A stretch of DNA of 6,508 bases, taken from positions 1 to 6,508 of the forward strand of contig CACZSP010000240.1 in NCBI GenBank assembly GCA_902783905.1, given 5' to 3'. The position numbers and the translations under genes were made by a program. Of this stretch, positions 6,386 to 6,508 are shown one piece after another; positions within the stretch are counted from its first letter, which is position 1; every line of letters starts with the position of its first letter. Below the pieces are notes generated by a model. It made no database searches and was not told where the DNA came from. It saw only the letters and a list, made by a program, of their open reading frames with translations. This DNA comes from an uncultured Ruminococcus sp. Its GTDB lineage: Bacteria; Bacillota; Clostridia; Oscillospirales; CAG-272.

Positions 6386-6508
6386 TGGCACAGATCAACG
6401 TCAATCCGACCCGCATGGAGCTCAAAAAGCTCAAGGCGAGGTTCGATACCTCACGCAGAGGGCACAAGCTCCTCAAGGACAAGAGAGACGAGCTTATGAA
6501 GCAGTTTC
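6385..6508 (+). CDS. ntpD: V-type ATP synthase subunit D, N-terminal part (3' end outside window)
   Basis: The first 41 codons of the central shaft subunit are present. The ATG at 6385 shares its A with the stop codon of B (TGATG), a classic stop-start overlap that implies coupled translation; the nearest upstream purine-rich stretch (GGGGCG, about 6373-6378) is a weak ribosome site. The visible N-terminus has the family signature INVNPTRMELKKLKARF, then RRGHKLLKDKRDELMKQF, the start of the long coiled-coil helix that rotates inside A3B3. In the complete protein (about 200-230 residues in the family) the C-terminal helix returns to pair with this one, and F binds the middle. Nothing is truncated except by the window edge. 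Confidence 0.95.
   Translation, partial: MAQINVNPTRMELKKLKARFDTSRRGHKLLKDKRDELMKQF

Larger units (their letters stand above)
1..6508 (+). other. V-type (A/V-type) ATPase operon, internal segment
   Basis: Eight consecutive same-strand genes encode subunits I, K, E, C, F, A, B and D of one rotary ATPase. Intergenic distances are 29, 5, 2, -8, 33, 14 and -1 bases, which leaves little room for independent promoters or terminators. The order equals that of the Enterococcus hirae ntp operon from ntpI to ntpD, as I know it. The segment is incomplete: the start of I and the expected upstream small stalk gene (G/H, called ntpF in E. hirae) lie before base 1, and most of D lies after base 6508. Co-transcription is inferred from the spacing and was not observed. 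Confidence 0.93.

Noticed and set aside
1..6508. Possible undescribed system, mobile element, CRISPR array or RNA gene
   Set aside because: Apart from the two gaps of 29 and 33 bases and a few shorter ones, all sequence is accounted for by conserved V-ATPase genes. I saw no direct-repeat array, terminal inverted repeats, transposase or tRNA/rRNA-like sequence.

Overview
This window is a single-direction, tightly packed operon for a bacterial V-type (A/V-type) rotary ATPase. Every gene is on the + strand, and both ends are cut by the window edge. The order is I (3' part), K, E, C, F, A, B, D (5' part). To my knowledge this is the order of the Enterococcus hirae ntp operon (ntpF-I-K-E-C-G-A-B-D), where ntpG encodes the subunit that other systems call F. 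On that model the small peripheral-stalk partner of E (ntpF in E. hirae, subunit G/H elsewhere) would lie just upstream of base 1.

Layout: bases 1-715 hold the C-terminal membrane part of stator subunit I. Bases 745-1248 hold the rotor-ring proteolipid K, a four-helix double hairpin. Bases 1254-1871 hold peripheral-stalk subunit E, and 1874-2890 hold the central-stalk socket subunit C. Bases 2883-3194 hold the central-stalk subunit F, which starts at TTG inside the end of C. Bases 3228-4994 hold catalytic subunit A and 5009-6385 hold subunit B. From 6385 to the end is the first 41 codons of shaft subunit D. The largest gaps are 29 and 33 bases; the other junctions are 2-14 bases apart or overlap. 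I see no internal terminator or convincing internal promoter, so co-transcription and translational coupling are likely.

How it works: A and B form the A3B3 head. A carries the Walker A, catalytic Glu and Walker B residues, and B supplies the arginine finger. D and F form the central shaft, and C connects the shaft to the K ring. E, with the unseen G/H partner, and I form the stator. Ions pass between the arginines of I and the single glutamate of each K protomer. All the residues I know to form the Na+ site of E. hirae NtpK are present in K, so a Na+-coupled pump or synthase is the best prediction.

Organism: the I-K-E-C-F-A-B-D order, clear AGGAG-type ribosome binding sites and the double-hairpin K suggest a Bacillota (Clostridia-like) anaerobe with moderately high GC. 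This is a weak inference, since such operons are also transferred between phyla. I found no mobile element, CRISPR array, RNA gene or undescribed system here. The window looks like a conserved housekeeping or energy-conservation locus.
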